A stretch of 64,000 bases of DNA from Diabrotica undecimpunctata (lineage: Eukaryota; Arthropoda; Insecta; Coleoptera; Chrysomelidae): the NCBI RefSeq assembly GCF_040954645.1, contig NC_092807.1, forward strand, positions 56,771,739 to 56,835,738, written 5' to 3'. The number at the start of each line of letters is the position of its first letter. Position 1 is the stretch's first letter. A program made the position numbers and the translations under genes. Positions 23,265 through 36,144 of the stretch are shown here, piece by piece. The notes beneath the pieces are model-generated. The model did no database searches. It saw nothing but the letters and a program-made list of their open reading frames with translations, and was not told where the DNA came from.

Positions 23265-24775
23265 GCCTTTTGTCGTTCATGTTTGGACATAGGCTTCTCC
23301 CAACTCCTTCCATCGGTCTCTATCCTGAGCAACATATTTTCAATTTGTTCCGGCTTTTCTTTTAATGTCATCAACCCATCTCATTGGTGGTCTTCCTCTT
23401 GGTCGTTTACTTTCGTAAGGTCTCCAATGTTGTATTGTAGTATTCCAACGTTGGTCTTTTTGTCCAGCAGTGTGGCCCGCGAAGCTCCATTTAAGTTTGG
23501 CAATTTTTGTTGTTATGTCCTCGACTTTTGTTTTGTTCTTTCTGTTGTGGCTAGTTTATTCATGTTTGCCTTGGTTAGGGTCCAGGTGTGACATCTATAT
23601 GTCATGATAGGAAGGATGCATTTGTTGAACACTTTGCTCCTTAAGTATTGGGGAATTTTGCAGTTCTTAAGTATCCAAGCAATTCTTCTTCTTATTCTTC
23701 CAGTAATTTCCGCACTTTTGTTCTCTTTGTCAAGTTTCAGGATTTGGCCTAGGTAGATATATTCCTGGATTTGTTCTATCTCACTGCCATTTATAGTTAT
23801 ACGTCTGGGGTCATCTGTGTTTGTCATTATTTTTGTTTTTTTTTTTCATATTCATTTTTAGGCCGACGTATTGAGAGCTGGCTGCTAGTTCAACCATCAT
23901 AATTTGCAGTTCCTCGAATGTGCTCGCTATATTCACTATGTCGTCAGCGAATCTGAGGTGGTTTAACTTGTCGCCATTAATGTTAATGCCATAGGTTGAC
24001 CAATTTGTAGTTTTGAAGACGTCTTCTAGGGCTAGGTTGAAAAGCTTTGGTGATATTAAGTCTCCTTGTCTCACTCCTCTCTTAATGGGGATGGAATTTG
24101 TATTTTCGTCTAGTTGTACTATCATAGTTGCATTTTCATATATATTATGTATTAGTTGCCTATGTCTCGAATCTATTCTACAATTATTAATAGCTTGTTC
24201 TATGGCCCACATCTCGATACTATCAAACGCCTTTTCATAGTCGACGAAGGCAAGAAATACGGGTAGTTGGTATTCATTTGCCTTTTCTATCAATGTTCTC
24301 ATTGTCAGCAGATGGTCTGATGTACTATATCCTTTGGGGAGCCAGCCTGTTCAACCGGTAGGTAATTGTCCATTTTGTAGGTTAACCGGTTGTTAATAAT
24401 TCTCATACATAGTTTTTATACTTGACTGAGCAACGATATAGGTCTATAATTCTGTAGATCACATTTGTCCCCTTTTTTGTGCAAGAGTATTACTAGACTC
24501 TCATTCCAGTCTTTAGAGATCTTGCTATTATGGAGACATCTATTAAATAGCTCTGTTAGGATTGTTAATGTCTTGCTTGTTTTCAAGAGCTTGGCAATTA
24601 TACCGTCGTGTCCTGGAGCTTTATTATTTTTTAGCTCTTTTAAAGCTCTTTCTAATTCGAATCCCTTTATATTTGGTAGTACTTCTTATCCCACGTTTTT
24701 TAGTTTTCTTTTGACGTTCTCATTTGTTGTTTCATTACGCTGGCCTTGCGAGCATATTGGCATAGAAGTTTGTAA
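23228..24775 (-). pseudogene. 5'-truncated RTE-like LINE, RT and C-terminus
   Basis: Read on -: a linker with NNKAPGHDGI near 24640, then HKKGDKCDLQNYRPISLL near 24470-24420, motif A FVDYEKAFDS near 24250, GVRQGDLISPKLFNL near 24080-24035, and the catalytic FADD near 23955. IYLGQILK and IMTYRCHTWTL blocks follow, then a GRPPMRWVDDIK C-terminus near 23395-23360. The endonuclease is lost by 5' truncation. The first long piece (24302-23811) and the second (23827-23513) lie in different frames, so a frameshift separates the RT palm from the thumb. The RT core is well preserved compared with other LINEs here. Confidence 0.8.
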
Positions 24776-25857
24776 TTAAACTGATCAAATTTAGTAAAAA
24801 CTATTAAACAAATAGCAGCTTATTACTGAATGAAAGAATTAAACTTATTTGTAAATATTCTTTCTATCTGAAATGTTATCTGCTAAATATCTGTAGATCT
24901 GCTAAAATGAGTCATGATTGAGCAATTACTCTAATTTTTATGTGTAAAATTTGGTTTTACGTAAACTAAATAATTAATTAAATGTAAATATAATTCAAAC
25001 TTTATACTTTTCCTTCAATTATTATAGTAACTTCAAAATACTTGTCCAACAAGCTACCTATTTGTTTAACAAACTGGCTTATAAAATGAACGAGGGTGTG
25101 AAGTTCAATTTTCTTGCTGTGTAAGTCCACATTATCCAAATTCTCATCTCCTTATATAATACTAGATTGAGCTTTTAGGGTCTAGGATCCCCAAGATAAG
25201 GTTAACGTTCTTGTTGTCAACTAAGGGACTTCGTAAGCCTTTCAACGGCTACATTCTCTCCCAATATAACATTCTAATATTTCATTAGCGCCGGTACATT
25301 TCACACAGATACAGCCCTTATCTCAAGGAAATGACAACAATCCTGTGATTTATTGGAAAAGACATCCAACAAAAACGCGAAGCAAATCCGCAAAACACTA
25401 ATGTAGGTGCCTGATGAGTTGGAAATATTTATATTAGGGTGCCATTAAACTGTTGCGATTTACCTGTTTAGGGTGAAAGCCTTTATTGGAAATAAATTAA
25501 CGAGGAACAAGATAGGGGGTAATAAGATATATGGTAATGCAATACGTTTTTGATTTAGAACGGAAAGTATTCTCCTTGATTCTGATATTCTACCATAATT
25601 CATTACTTATTACTTACGTAGAATGTAATATAAATATTTATTATTTCTATATAAAAGTGAATAGTTCTTTTTTATTTTCTGTCATTAGAAGTAGATCCAT
25701 ATAGCCAAGAAAACTGTTACTAATGGTAATATATTGAATAATCTGAATAGTACTGCTAGATTTACAATTAATTTACAATTAATTAGTATTCGAATATGGT
25801 CTTTCAAGAGATACAGTTGAATTCGTATATCCAACAAGCTTAATTAAGGTATTAAGA
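24776..25857. other. AT-rich DNA without a recognisable gene
   Basis: I see no coding or RNA signal. Confidence 0.5.
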
Positions 25858-25869
25858 AAAACATTTTGG

Positions 25870-26340
25870 TTGTCGAAGTTTAAAAAAAATGCCTAAAAGT
25901 ATTAAAATTGATCCGCCAGATTGAGGAAAAAAAAAAGATAAATCAGAACAGTACAAAAATTATGATTACAGACGCGAAAATTATTAACAAAATACCACGT
26001 TTAATTGACCAGGTAGACAGAGATAATTTACACAAATCATTTGATAATAATCAAACAGGTGTAAGTGAAAATATTATTTCTTTCAAAAGGCCGATCAATT
26101 TTTATTCTTCGTCCGATGCTGGTCCATTATGTCTTAATACAGAATACTGTAGGTAATATTGATAAACTTCATAGAATTGCAACCGAAAGGTTGATATTAA
26201 ATGCTGTCTCAGAAATTAAAAAAAAATATTTTAAATATGGATGTTGTAGGTATAAATAAAATTAAATCTAAATTAAATTCTAAGAGTAGCGCAAATTTAC
26301 TAATAAATCCAGAAAGGTTATAAAAAGGATACAAAGTATA
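25870..26340 (+). pseudogene. LINE ORF1 N-terminal piece (first block)
   Basis: Open pieces on + at 25908-26156 and 26065-26259 give a lysine- and asparagine-rich sequence with NFYSSSDAGP and IDKLHRIATER. I assign it to ORF1 only because it leads into the zinc-knuckle block beyond the first piggyBac. By itself it is not diagnostic. Frameshifts are present. Confidence 0.4.
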
Positions 26341-26378
26341 TGTAGACCCATTATTTACCTAAAAAAATGAGTTATTAA

Positions 26379-29161
26379 CTCGTTCGCTACCAAGCGTCCC
26401 ATATAAGAGCCACTCACAATTTTCTGCTGGACTGCCGTCTCAAATATGAGCCATTAGCAATATTACTATTTTATTCAATTTCCGTTGTACCCGTCTACTG
26501 TAAAGGTTTCGTATTTTTCAGTGGTCTATAGTAAGGTCTGGCTCGTGATTGTGTCGGATGGTCTCTCAGTCATTAACCAATTTCATTTGTAACTGCCGGC
26601 AAACAAGACGTGTTTTGCTGCTCTGCTGTTTTTTGCTATTTTAACACATTTTATTGATTTATATCGCTATTTTGGTGTTTATATGCAAGTAAGGATTTTA
26701 TTTTATTACTGACTCCTTATTTTGTAGTCTTAGTAGTAATGTAAACGGCTAATTACCTAAGTAAAATGTATAAAAGTGAGGTTGTATTTTTTAGAAAGTA
26801 CTGTGGTGCGTTATAACTGTGTGTTGTATGTATTTATATGTATTTGTAAGTCAAAACTGTTTTCTAAAATTTCAATATTGAAAATGGTTTATATTGTTTT
26901 TTTACAAATAATTGTATATACAGGGTGTGTCATAACTAACTACATATACTCAATATACTACTTACATTATAATAATAAATATGGGTTGCAACTATCCTTT
27001 TTTAATATTCTTGTTTTAAATTTTACAATAGCACCTTCTTATCACACTTAACGATCCGTTAAATTATAATTTTTTTCTTATAATTACGATTTTGCATACT
27101 TTTATTTATGTATGTTGCTCTTAAAATAAAGCAGTACCTAATATTAGAATTTTATTTCAGATTTTCTAAAATATGTCACGACGTAAAGGCTTAACTCAAA
27201 AACAGCTTCAAGAAGGAGCTGATGAAATAATGGCTGAAGACAACGATGAAGTTTTGGCATCTTCTTCTGAGGAAATACTGGAAGCTTACTCGGATTCAGG
27301 AAGTAGTTATGCACCTTCATTACCAAATAGCTTAAGCGCTGAAAACCTCAACTCATCTGGTGAAAGTGTAGATAATGAAGATACTACTGAAGAAGATGTT
27401 GAGGAGGAATTCGAGAGAAATCCTGATGGTGGTCCAAATGAAAACGACGACGAGTGGGTAGATATCGACAGTGAACCCACATTGTTTAAATTTACAGAGC
27501 AAGCTGGTATACAAATTAATATCCCAACCACAAGTACTACAGAAGCAATATTTGCATAAATATTTGACCAATCATTAAAGGATCAAATATGCGAGTGGAT
27601 AAATTTACGTGCTGAAATATTCAGGCGTAATTTGACAAGGTATTCGACAATGAAACATTAGACACCAGTCGATACTAACGAGCTGTGTACATTTCTTGGT
27701 TTATGCATACTAATGGGTAAAATTAGTATGCCCAGCAATAAAAATTATTGGAGTACATATGTTTTATACTTTTATCTACTTTTTGTAAATACAATGTCTA
27801 GAAATCTATCCTTAGATGCCTGTGTTTTTACAAAGAAGCTGGTGACAAAACTTCACGTTTACATAAAATTTTACAGCTGTTGAATCACATCATCCAAAAT
27901 ATACAGAGTATTTTTGATCCCGATGCTAATCTCTCACTGGTTGAAGCATTATTACTTTGGCGTGGGAGACTTCTATTTCGTCAGTATATTCCAAACAAAA
28001 GTGCCAAATACGGAATTAAATTATACGAACTCTGCACTACAGATAGATTTGTGCTAGAAATTCTAATTTATTCGGGCAAAGGGACAGTTTCTCAAAAGAC
28101 TAGTCACACTCAATCGGTAGTAACGAAACTAGCAGGACGTTATCTAGGCAAAGGACATACGTTGTTCCTTGATAACTATTACAACAGTGTAAGTCTGGCT
28201 GAATATTTACTTGAACAAAAAATTCACATTGTTGGAACGTTACGGAAATATCGTAAGGGGAATCTCAAATCAGTTATAACTACTAAATTAAGAAAAGGAC
28301 AAAGTGTGTTTCGAAAAAAAGGAAAATGTACTTGTGATAAAATAGAAAGATAAGCGTGATGTGTTACTAATATCGACAAACATAACGCTGCTTTTGGTAA
28401 AATCACTAATAAGAGAGGTGTTGATCTAAAGAAACCAAATGTCATACTATAACAAAAATATGTCGGGCATAAATTGAAGTGACCAAATGGTGTCGTACTA
28501 CACGACGCCCCGGAAAACAGTCCGTTGGTACCTGTTTGGATAAGTGTTTTTCCACTTATTGGATGTTTGAATTTGGAATAGCACATACCTATATAATAAA
28601 GTGCAAAAAAAATTACTTATTTGAAGTTTAGAGAGTTGCTTGTATTTCAATATTTAAAAGCAAACACAAACACACGTGCTTCATCATTAAAAAAACCGAC
28701 ATATATGGAAAAGCCACATTATCCAAAGAAGGTGGAGAAGAGGAAAAGATGTCGTGTGTGCTCTTCAAAAAAGAAGAGAACTCAAACGTACTTTGTTTGT
28801 GCAGACTGTAAGGACAAATATGGAGAAACTGTTGGACTTTGTGTAGACCCTTGTTTTCGTGAATATCACGAATCGAAGATCTAATTTCTTTTTAACATTA
28901 TGTATGCTCGTTTTGTAACAACAGAAATTAAAAATAAAAAAAAACCAGTCGAAATTATTATTCTTTGAGTGGCTCATAAGTGAGACATGGTCTATCAAAG
29001 AAAAATTCATGTAATAGACCAGTTTCTCATACATGAGTCGGGTTCAAAAATCCTTTCAAATGTCTTTTTTTGTGCATCTGAAAATAATTTAATTTCAAAA
29101 TAATAAAAAAAAATTGTGGTCCCTCAATGTCCAAAATTTTAAGATTTTGGTAGCGAACGTG
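26379..29161 (+). mobile_element. piggyBac-like transposon 1
   Basis: 2783 bp, flanked by TTAA on both sides (26375-26378 and 29162-29165). The inverted ends begin CTCGTTCGCTACCAA (left) and CACGTTCGCTACCAA (right, read inward). TTAA target sites and their duplication are the hallmark of piggyBac-type transposition. It contains one broken transposase gene in the same orientation. It sits inside a LINE ORF1. Confidence 0.9.
27173..28884 (+). pseudogene. piggyBac-like transposase pseudogene 1
   Basis: The ATG at 27173 opens a 128-residue acidic N-terminus typical of the family, ended by a stop at 27557. The core resumes at 27880-28353: GRLLFRQYIPNKSAKYGIKL, then TLFLDNYYNS, where the second catalytic aspartate is kept. 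The place of the first catalytic Asp (normally a D-E pair just before the GR block) reads SLVEALL, with Val. The third site (G-V-D...DQ) reads GIN-stop-SDQ near 28468. The C-terminal cysteine-rich finger survives: CRVCSSKKKRTQTYFVCADC ending LCVDPCF..YH at 28755-28872. With these losses and several frameshifts it cannot be active. Confidence 0.85.
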
Positions 29162-29165
29162 TTAA

Positions 29166-30167
29166 GTTAATATTGACCCATCGAAATTGGAATTAAGCCA
29201 GATCATAAAACCTAAATTTGGATATTATTTTAAAATTATATATGTTTAAAAATGAAAAAGGGAAATGAGAAAGAGGAAATTCCGACATCTACCGATATTG
29301 TTACGTTCAAAGGACAAAAATGATCCCTTCTCAAGTAATGATAGAATAACTTTTTTATGATTTAGAAATTATATTCCACGGATCGTTCAATAAATATATA
29401 AAATATGATCACATAAGCATCCAATGTAGAGGAAAAATCAGATAACCATATTGTAAAGGGGAACATGAAGCCAATGATTGTCAACAAAAAGAGAAACCAA
29501 CATGCGTCTTATGCGGTAACATAGTAAACGATAAAAAAACTACAGTCAAGCAAAAATTTGTTATAAAATTGATGGAACTGAAGACATTTTATACATAAAA
29601 GCTAAAGACACACGAAAACAGCTACACAATCGTAGCCAAAATAAACGAGACAATCCATACTATACGGCAGTCATAAATACAAAACGGCGTATTAAAAATA
29701 ATAACAACATATCAGGATACTCAGAAGAAATCAAAAAAATGGTTAAGATTCCAAGGTCATCACATGAAATAAAATTAGTACAATTTAAAAATATAGCAAC
29801 ATATAGGTGTCAGTCTGAATAAACACAAAATATAAATCAGGAAATGACGGATACACTTAATAGATTAAAAATAATAAGATATATAAGAATATAGATAAGA
29901 ATAAAATATTTTACAAAATACTTTCAATTCTCACCAGATCAAAATTTGTTAAACTCACTTAAAATAGATGTAAACCAAAGTCTTATACCGCCATTTTCTT
30001 GGTTTCACAGTTTAGTATAATAATACATCTGTAATTTATAATAATGAATGCATAGAAATAGAATTTTAGTGTTTTTTAGATAAGATAGAGATGATGGATT
30101 TGCTTACGCCGCCATAATACTAAAAAAATTATATGCCTTTAGCAAAACTAAACCTTGCGCGTATCTA
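29166..30167 (+). pseudogene. LINE ORF1 zinc-knuckle block and start of ORF2
   Basis: After VNIDPSKLELSQIIKPKFGY comes YDHISIQCRGKIR, then YCKGEHEANDCQQKEKPTCVLCG. These are two or three degenerate CCHC/CCCH zinc knuckles of the kind that close I- and Jockey-type ORF1 proteins, around 29400-29520. The last part (30085-30167) reads RDDGFAYAAIILKK, resembling the RDDG(F/Y) block in LINE endonucleases. Stops and frame changes occur throughout. Confidence 0.55.
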
Positions 30168-30565
30168 TTAACCCTCCGTTAGTCGCGTGGTTTTTGCTGA
30201 CGAGTTTAGTACACGGTCTACGATCGTAGACCAATAGTTTTTTATTGTATAGTACCGAATTTTGACAAATTTAAAAAATTTGGGTAAAAACATGTTTATT
30301 TATGTCTGTACTTTAATATGAGATATGCTTTGTTGCTTAGCTTTGGTACTTTTGACAGTGGTAAAGTTAAAAACGAGGTCGAGCTTTTTTGTGTCTATAT
30401 TCGCATATAAGTGAAAATAGTTACAAAAATAAACTCAATTTAGTAATAAACACAAATCTTTTATATTTCTGAACTCATAAAATGACCAATAGTGATGAAT
30501 AACAGAGAATAGAACAAAAAAGGAAACCAAGAACAAAACCATTAAATGGTGAAAGTGACACAATT

Positions 30566-32309
30566 TTAGTCCGTCAAACATTCAGTGCAAATATCGCTGA
30601 GATGATCCTTACATGCAAATTTGCCACATCTTTGGCATGACCTTCTTGTTGATATATTGCGATCTCGTGGACAAATAGAACATCGTCCCACGTAATTTAT
30701 TATAATATTAAGGGGAGGGGGTACGACTTCTTGAACTCCGAGTAGTATGCGAGCTCGTCGTCTAAGTTCTTTTGGCAGGGAAGGTATAGTTGATTTACAT
30801 TTAATTTGGGGTTTGATTAGTTCCCATGCTAAGTTTTCAATGAAGTCGCTTCTTGAAACTTTTTCATTCATGTTATTAGCTTTATATACACAGCAGGCAT
30901 TTATGGCAGACATATTTAGCAGATCATAAAGTATGACCATGGGCCACCAATTTGTGTTTTTGCTACATTGTATTTTTCACACATTTGGTCAACTATATCT
31001 ACACTTATTTTAGTATAGTTGTACAACTTAACGATTTCGGGTTTCTTCTTATCACTAGTTTTAAAGGTCAATCGCATTATCATTGTGTGTTGAAGAAATC
31101 AATAGAACAGCCTTATTCTTTTTAGGACAATAGGAAACCATGGTGAAATTTTTCTGAAAACCAAAAAGTAAAGTTTGTTCTTCTCTATTTTTTTAGGTTA
31201 GAACTCTGGTGGTATTTTACGTTTATTCTTTTTTATGGTACCAACGTAAGTTAGTTTTTTTTTGTTCCAATAGTTTTTTTGTTAGTGGCACACTGGTAAA
31301 CCAATTGTTCTCAGTTTGTTCCTTCTACAGGGTGTACTAACCTCAGAAATATATCTTCATGCTTCCAACGTAGGTTTCGAGATTAAATGTGTAGAAGGTC
31401 TTTGCATCCACTAATGCGAACATCTTGATTCCATATCTGGCAGGCTTACTAGGTATATATTGTTTAAAACTGCAGCGATCCCTAAAAGCCAATAGTTGTT
31501 CATCTATAGTCAAGAATTCACTTGCACTGAATTTTTTTTGAAAATTAGCTACAAATATTTTAAAGACGTCCCTTATTGCTGCTAATTTAATTTAATCCCT
31601 TCTTTCATTTCTTGTGCTGATATCATTAAATCAGAGACACCTTATTAAAAATATAAACCGTCTTTCTCTCATCGCAAGGAAGCACGTTTCAATATCATTA
31701 CCTTTTGTATTTTTTTTTCCAGATTTTTTTAACATTTTTTCTTGAACTTCTAAATGTACCAATCAAAAACTAAATTCCAATAAATGCACAAATTTCCCTG
31801 TCATCCGTTAATCTAGCATCTCTATTCCTTTGGAACCTATTTTTAACTTTTTCAGTACATGTATTCATCGAAGTAGTTATCATTTCAATAAATATGTTAC
31901 TTAGGAAAAGATTTAAAAAGTCATTTGCTGAAATCGCGTTCCGTGAATCACCTTTGGGACCAGGAAAGTGCTTTGTAATAATATGAAAACGGATACGTGT
32001 TTGTAAATTCCGTATTGTTTTTTTCCACTTGGTTATTTTATCTATACCCACGTAATAATTTTTATTGCAATTGTCTTCATCTAATGAGGTATCAAGGTCC
32101 GACATATTTCCATCTTCTTCTGACGAAACCTCTTGTTCAGAGTCTGTTTCGTGGTCACTTTTCCCTACAAAATCCTCTTCTACTTCATCTTTATCTTCTT
32201 CGTCCACAGGACTTTCTTCGCCACTCGACAACTCTTCATACCATCTCCTCCAATCTTCTGGATTTGTACTACTTTGAACTCTACATCTTTTGATATCAGG
32301 GGCAGACAT
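30566..32309 (-). pseudogene. piggyBac-like transposase pseudogene 2
   Basis: The start is the ATG at 32309 (MSAPDIKRC), just inside exon 2. An acidic N-terminus (SSGEESPVDEEDKDEVEEDF) leads to the conserved RDARLTDDREICAFIGI block near 31830-31770. After frameshifts the core reads LTIDEQLLAFRDRC then FKQYIPSKPARYGIKMF near 31525-31430, keeping the first catalytic Asp. The second site reads TENNWFTS near 31300 instead of the usual D-N-W-F-T-S. The third, SVDIVDQM, near 30990, is kept. The end, 30940-30566, has NMSAINACCVY and the C-terminal finger CSICPRDR...CQRCGKFACKDH...C..C. One catalytic Asp is lost and the frame is broken. Confidence 0.85.
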
Positions 32310-32322
32310 ATTATCTGTTCGT

Positions 32323-32706
32323 CTGAAATGTAAAAAGAAAATCAACTAACAACTAAACACACATACATACATACCCAAATTCTCTCCCATACACTCTCAT
32401 AGCATCTTTCAAATATGCAAACACACCCACTCACTCTCATGTACTCATGCCCATAATTTGATACATTATTTTACAATAAATCACTTGTTTTAATTAAATT
32501 AAAACATGCAATAATTAAATTTATTATGTCAAAGCAAAAAAATTAACTACCAACTAAACACAGAAACATACACACACAAACTCTCCCCCACACACACTAA
32601 TACCCTATTTCAAATATTCTTTTCATAATTTTATATATTATCTCAAAATAAACCACTTTTTTCAACTATAGTAGTAAAAAAGAAGTAAAAAAGAAATATT
32701 ACTTAC
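32323..32706 (-). other. Predicted 5'UTR intron of piggyBac-like transposase 2
   Basis: On the minus strand the donor TTTAG/GTAAGTAA lies at 32706 and the acceptor TTTTTACATTTCAG ends at 32323, 14 bases before the ATG at 32309. Both match insect consensus splice sites well. The intron holds a loose tandem duplication (about 32336-32530 and 32537-32690, each with AACTAAACACA and a CATACA-rich part). Confidence 0.55.
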
Positions 32707-32756
32707 CTAAACTATTCCACAGATAAAAACTTATATTATCTGGTAAACTAAAAACT

Positions 32757-32800
32757 GTAACGCGTTTAGTCGCGTGATCTACGGTTGTAGACCAGTGCTC
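32757..32800. repeat. Internal copy of the piggyBac 2 end
   Basis: CGCGTTTAGTCGCGTG followed by ATCTACGGTTGTAGACC is an imperfect version of the element's terminal block, just upstream of the predicted first exon. It faces the right end at 34352. Without the nested 1349 bp element the two would be about 240 bp apart. It may be a subterminal transposase-binding repeat or one end of a small piggyBac MITE. Confidence 0.7.
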
Positions 32801-32876
32801 TTTGAATAATGGTAAAAAAATAACGCAAACAGATCGGCGGCGTTTAGCATAATGAAGAGTCAGTTGGAAGTATTAG

Positions 32877-33449
32877 CACCGAACAACCCGAAGGTGCACT
32901 CCGATAAATTTACATTGGTAGCTGTCAGACAAATTCGGTGACCTTGCGCCATTTTTTTGGTTAGGAAGTCAGTATTTGCGATTGCACAAAATCAAATACT
33001 ATGACTAGGGATGGTAAACTAATCCCGTACCAGTTACTTTGGAACAGGTATTTTATTTATACTTGTGGAACTGATCCATAACACCAATATAAACGAGTAC
33101 GCGTACATTGTAGCATTGTACTCGCACTGGACTTAGACCTTGTCTTATATTCGATAATTACTTACGTTCGATATCTATTATATCTTACATACTAATATTC
33201 GATACGTGTACTCGGTACCTCGGTAGATATTTCTAAGAGAACTCGCGGTAGGTGAAATATGCACTTGGTTTGTTTTTGTTACTGAACGTGGTAAAATAAC
33301 TTATTAATCATTTTTGTAGATGTATGCATCTGGATGAAGTTTAAATTTATCTTAGCTGAATGTAATATGATATAAGGCATTTACCAAATAAATATTCTAA
33401 ATTGAATTGTATAAAGATCGTATTATGGCAAATTTGAACAAAAAGAATA

Positions 33450-33526
<77 letters not shown>

Positions 33527-34225
33527 TATATATATATACTAAGATTTCGAAACTTAAATTAATTTCTCAGAAATACAAATAATTTTACATTATTTTTTAC
33601 TTGTTCATGTAGTACACCTAAAATTTATTAATGATGTTATGCCATTTGTTGTTATTCATATTCATTAGGAAATTGTATAAGCTTGTCTATCAGTGGACTA
33701 TTCAACAAATATACATGAAAAATAAATAACAATTTAATCGTTTCATTGCATTTGTCCTTAATTTTTCTCGTGCATTTCTTAACGTTTACAAAGCTTTAGA
33801 GAAATATCAACAGACGGCAATTGGTGTGAAGTAGGCAAGACTATCGCCATTTTTTATGAACTTTTTATGCAATCTCTGAATAACAGTAATTTAAGTATTT
33901 GAAGTGAAACAGTCATTTTAATAACTATAAAGAAATCTAACAAAATACAAATAATGTTATCGTTATGCTTAGATGTCTATTAAACGAATGATAACAAACT
34001 GATTTTCAAACCAGTATTTTTTAACAGGTATTTTTGTTTACGCGTATCAGTTTGACCTGATCCACAAAAATACTTGGATCAACCAACTCTAGATCTGACA
34101 ACAACAAACACAAAATAATCGTGTCAACGACGTGACTGAAAACTAAAACATGGCCGCTGACAATGCGCAAACCAGATGCGCGAACAATTCCCGCCGAGTA
34201 GAGTGCACCTTCGGGTTGTTCGGTG
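32877..34225. mobile_element. 1349 bp TIR element nested in piggyBac 2, unclassified
   Basis: Perfect 25 bp terminal inverted repeats (32877-32901 and 34201-34225) start CACCGAACAACCCGAAGG. A 7 bp direct repeat GTATTAG flanks both sides (32870-32876 and 34226-34232). There is no transposase ORF. It contains a TA tract at 33453-33537. The TIR start CACC and the 7 bp duplication do not fit the common insect superfamilies neatly, so I leave it unassigned. Confidence 0.85.
33453..33537. repeat. (TA)n microsatellite
   Basis: About 42 TA units with one GG interruption near 33515. Confidence 0.95.
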
Positions 34226-34397
34226 GTATTAGTGACAGTGGTGACGACTACTAAGCGGTGTGGGAGTATATGCGCAGTTTTATGGAATTGGCCACCACTC
34301 ACCACTTAAAGGGGAGTGGTCTACGATCGTAGACCGCGCGACTAACGACGAATTAAAGTTAGTAATATTAGACAAAAATACTCAAATTAATGTATAT

Positions 34398-36000
<1,603 letters not shown>

Positions 36001-36003
36001 ATT

Positions 36004-36022
36004 TGGCACCCAACGCGGTGGC
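36004..36022 (+). promoter_or_regulatory. E1 primer-binding site, tRNA-Lys-like
   Basis: TGGCACCCAACGCGGTGGC starts three bases after the LTR. It resembles the complement of the 3' end of insect tRNA-Lys (TGGCGCCCAACGTGGGGC), the primer of many Ty3/gypsy elements, with a few mismatches. The primer assignment is inference. Confidence 0.6.
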
Positions 36023-36144
36023 TCTCTATTTAAAAGAATTAGTTTGGGAAGATAAGTGCTCTCATATAATTAAATTAATTTTCATTAGAAAGCAAAAATT
36101 ATAGAATTTATTTTTAATTATATTTGAACAAGTAAAGTCTCAAA

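Larger units (their letters stand above)
30172..34352 (-). mobile_element. piggyBac-like transposon 2, with a nested insertion
   Basis: Flanked by TTAA (30168-30171 and 34353-34356). The left end begins CCCTCCGTTAGTCGCG; the right end, read inward, begins TTCGTCGTTAGTCGCG. Both ends carry the same perfect 18 bp palindrome GGTCTACGATCGTAGACC (30214-30231 and 34318-34335). A third, imperfect end-like block lies inside at 32757-32800. The transposase is on - from 32309 to 30566. A separate 1349 bp element (32877-34225) is nested near the right end. This element lies inside the LINE endonuclease. Confidence 0.85.
25858..34396 (+). mobile_element. LINE split by two piggyBac-like insertions
   Basis: Three separated blocks (25858-26378, 29162-30171 and 34353-34396) read as one degenerate LINE on +: ORF1, zinc knuckles, then the start of an endonuclease. 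The two gaps are exactly the piggyBac-like elements with TTAA borders. Removing the second restores an open frame across its TTAA ([14 protein letters not shown]). The LINE then runs into a TA tract at 34400, where its RT half is missing. Confidence 0.6.

Noticed and set aside
25181..25270. Possible tRNA-like or structured RNA
   Set aside because: No A and B box pair and no cloverleaf could be drawn.
27307..27571. Minus-strand Ser-rich ORFs
   Set aside because: Shadows of the acidic N-terminus of the piggyBac-like transposase.
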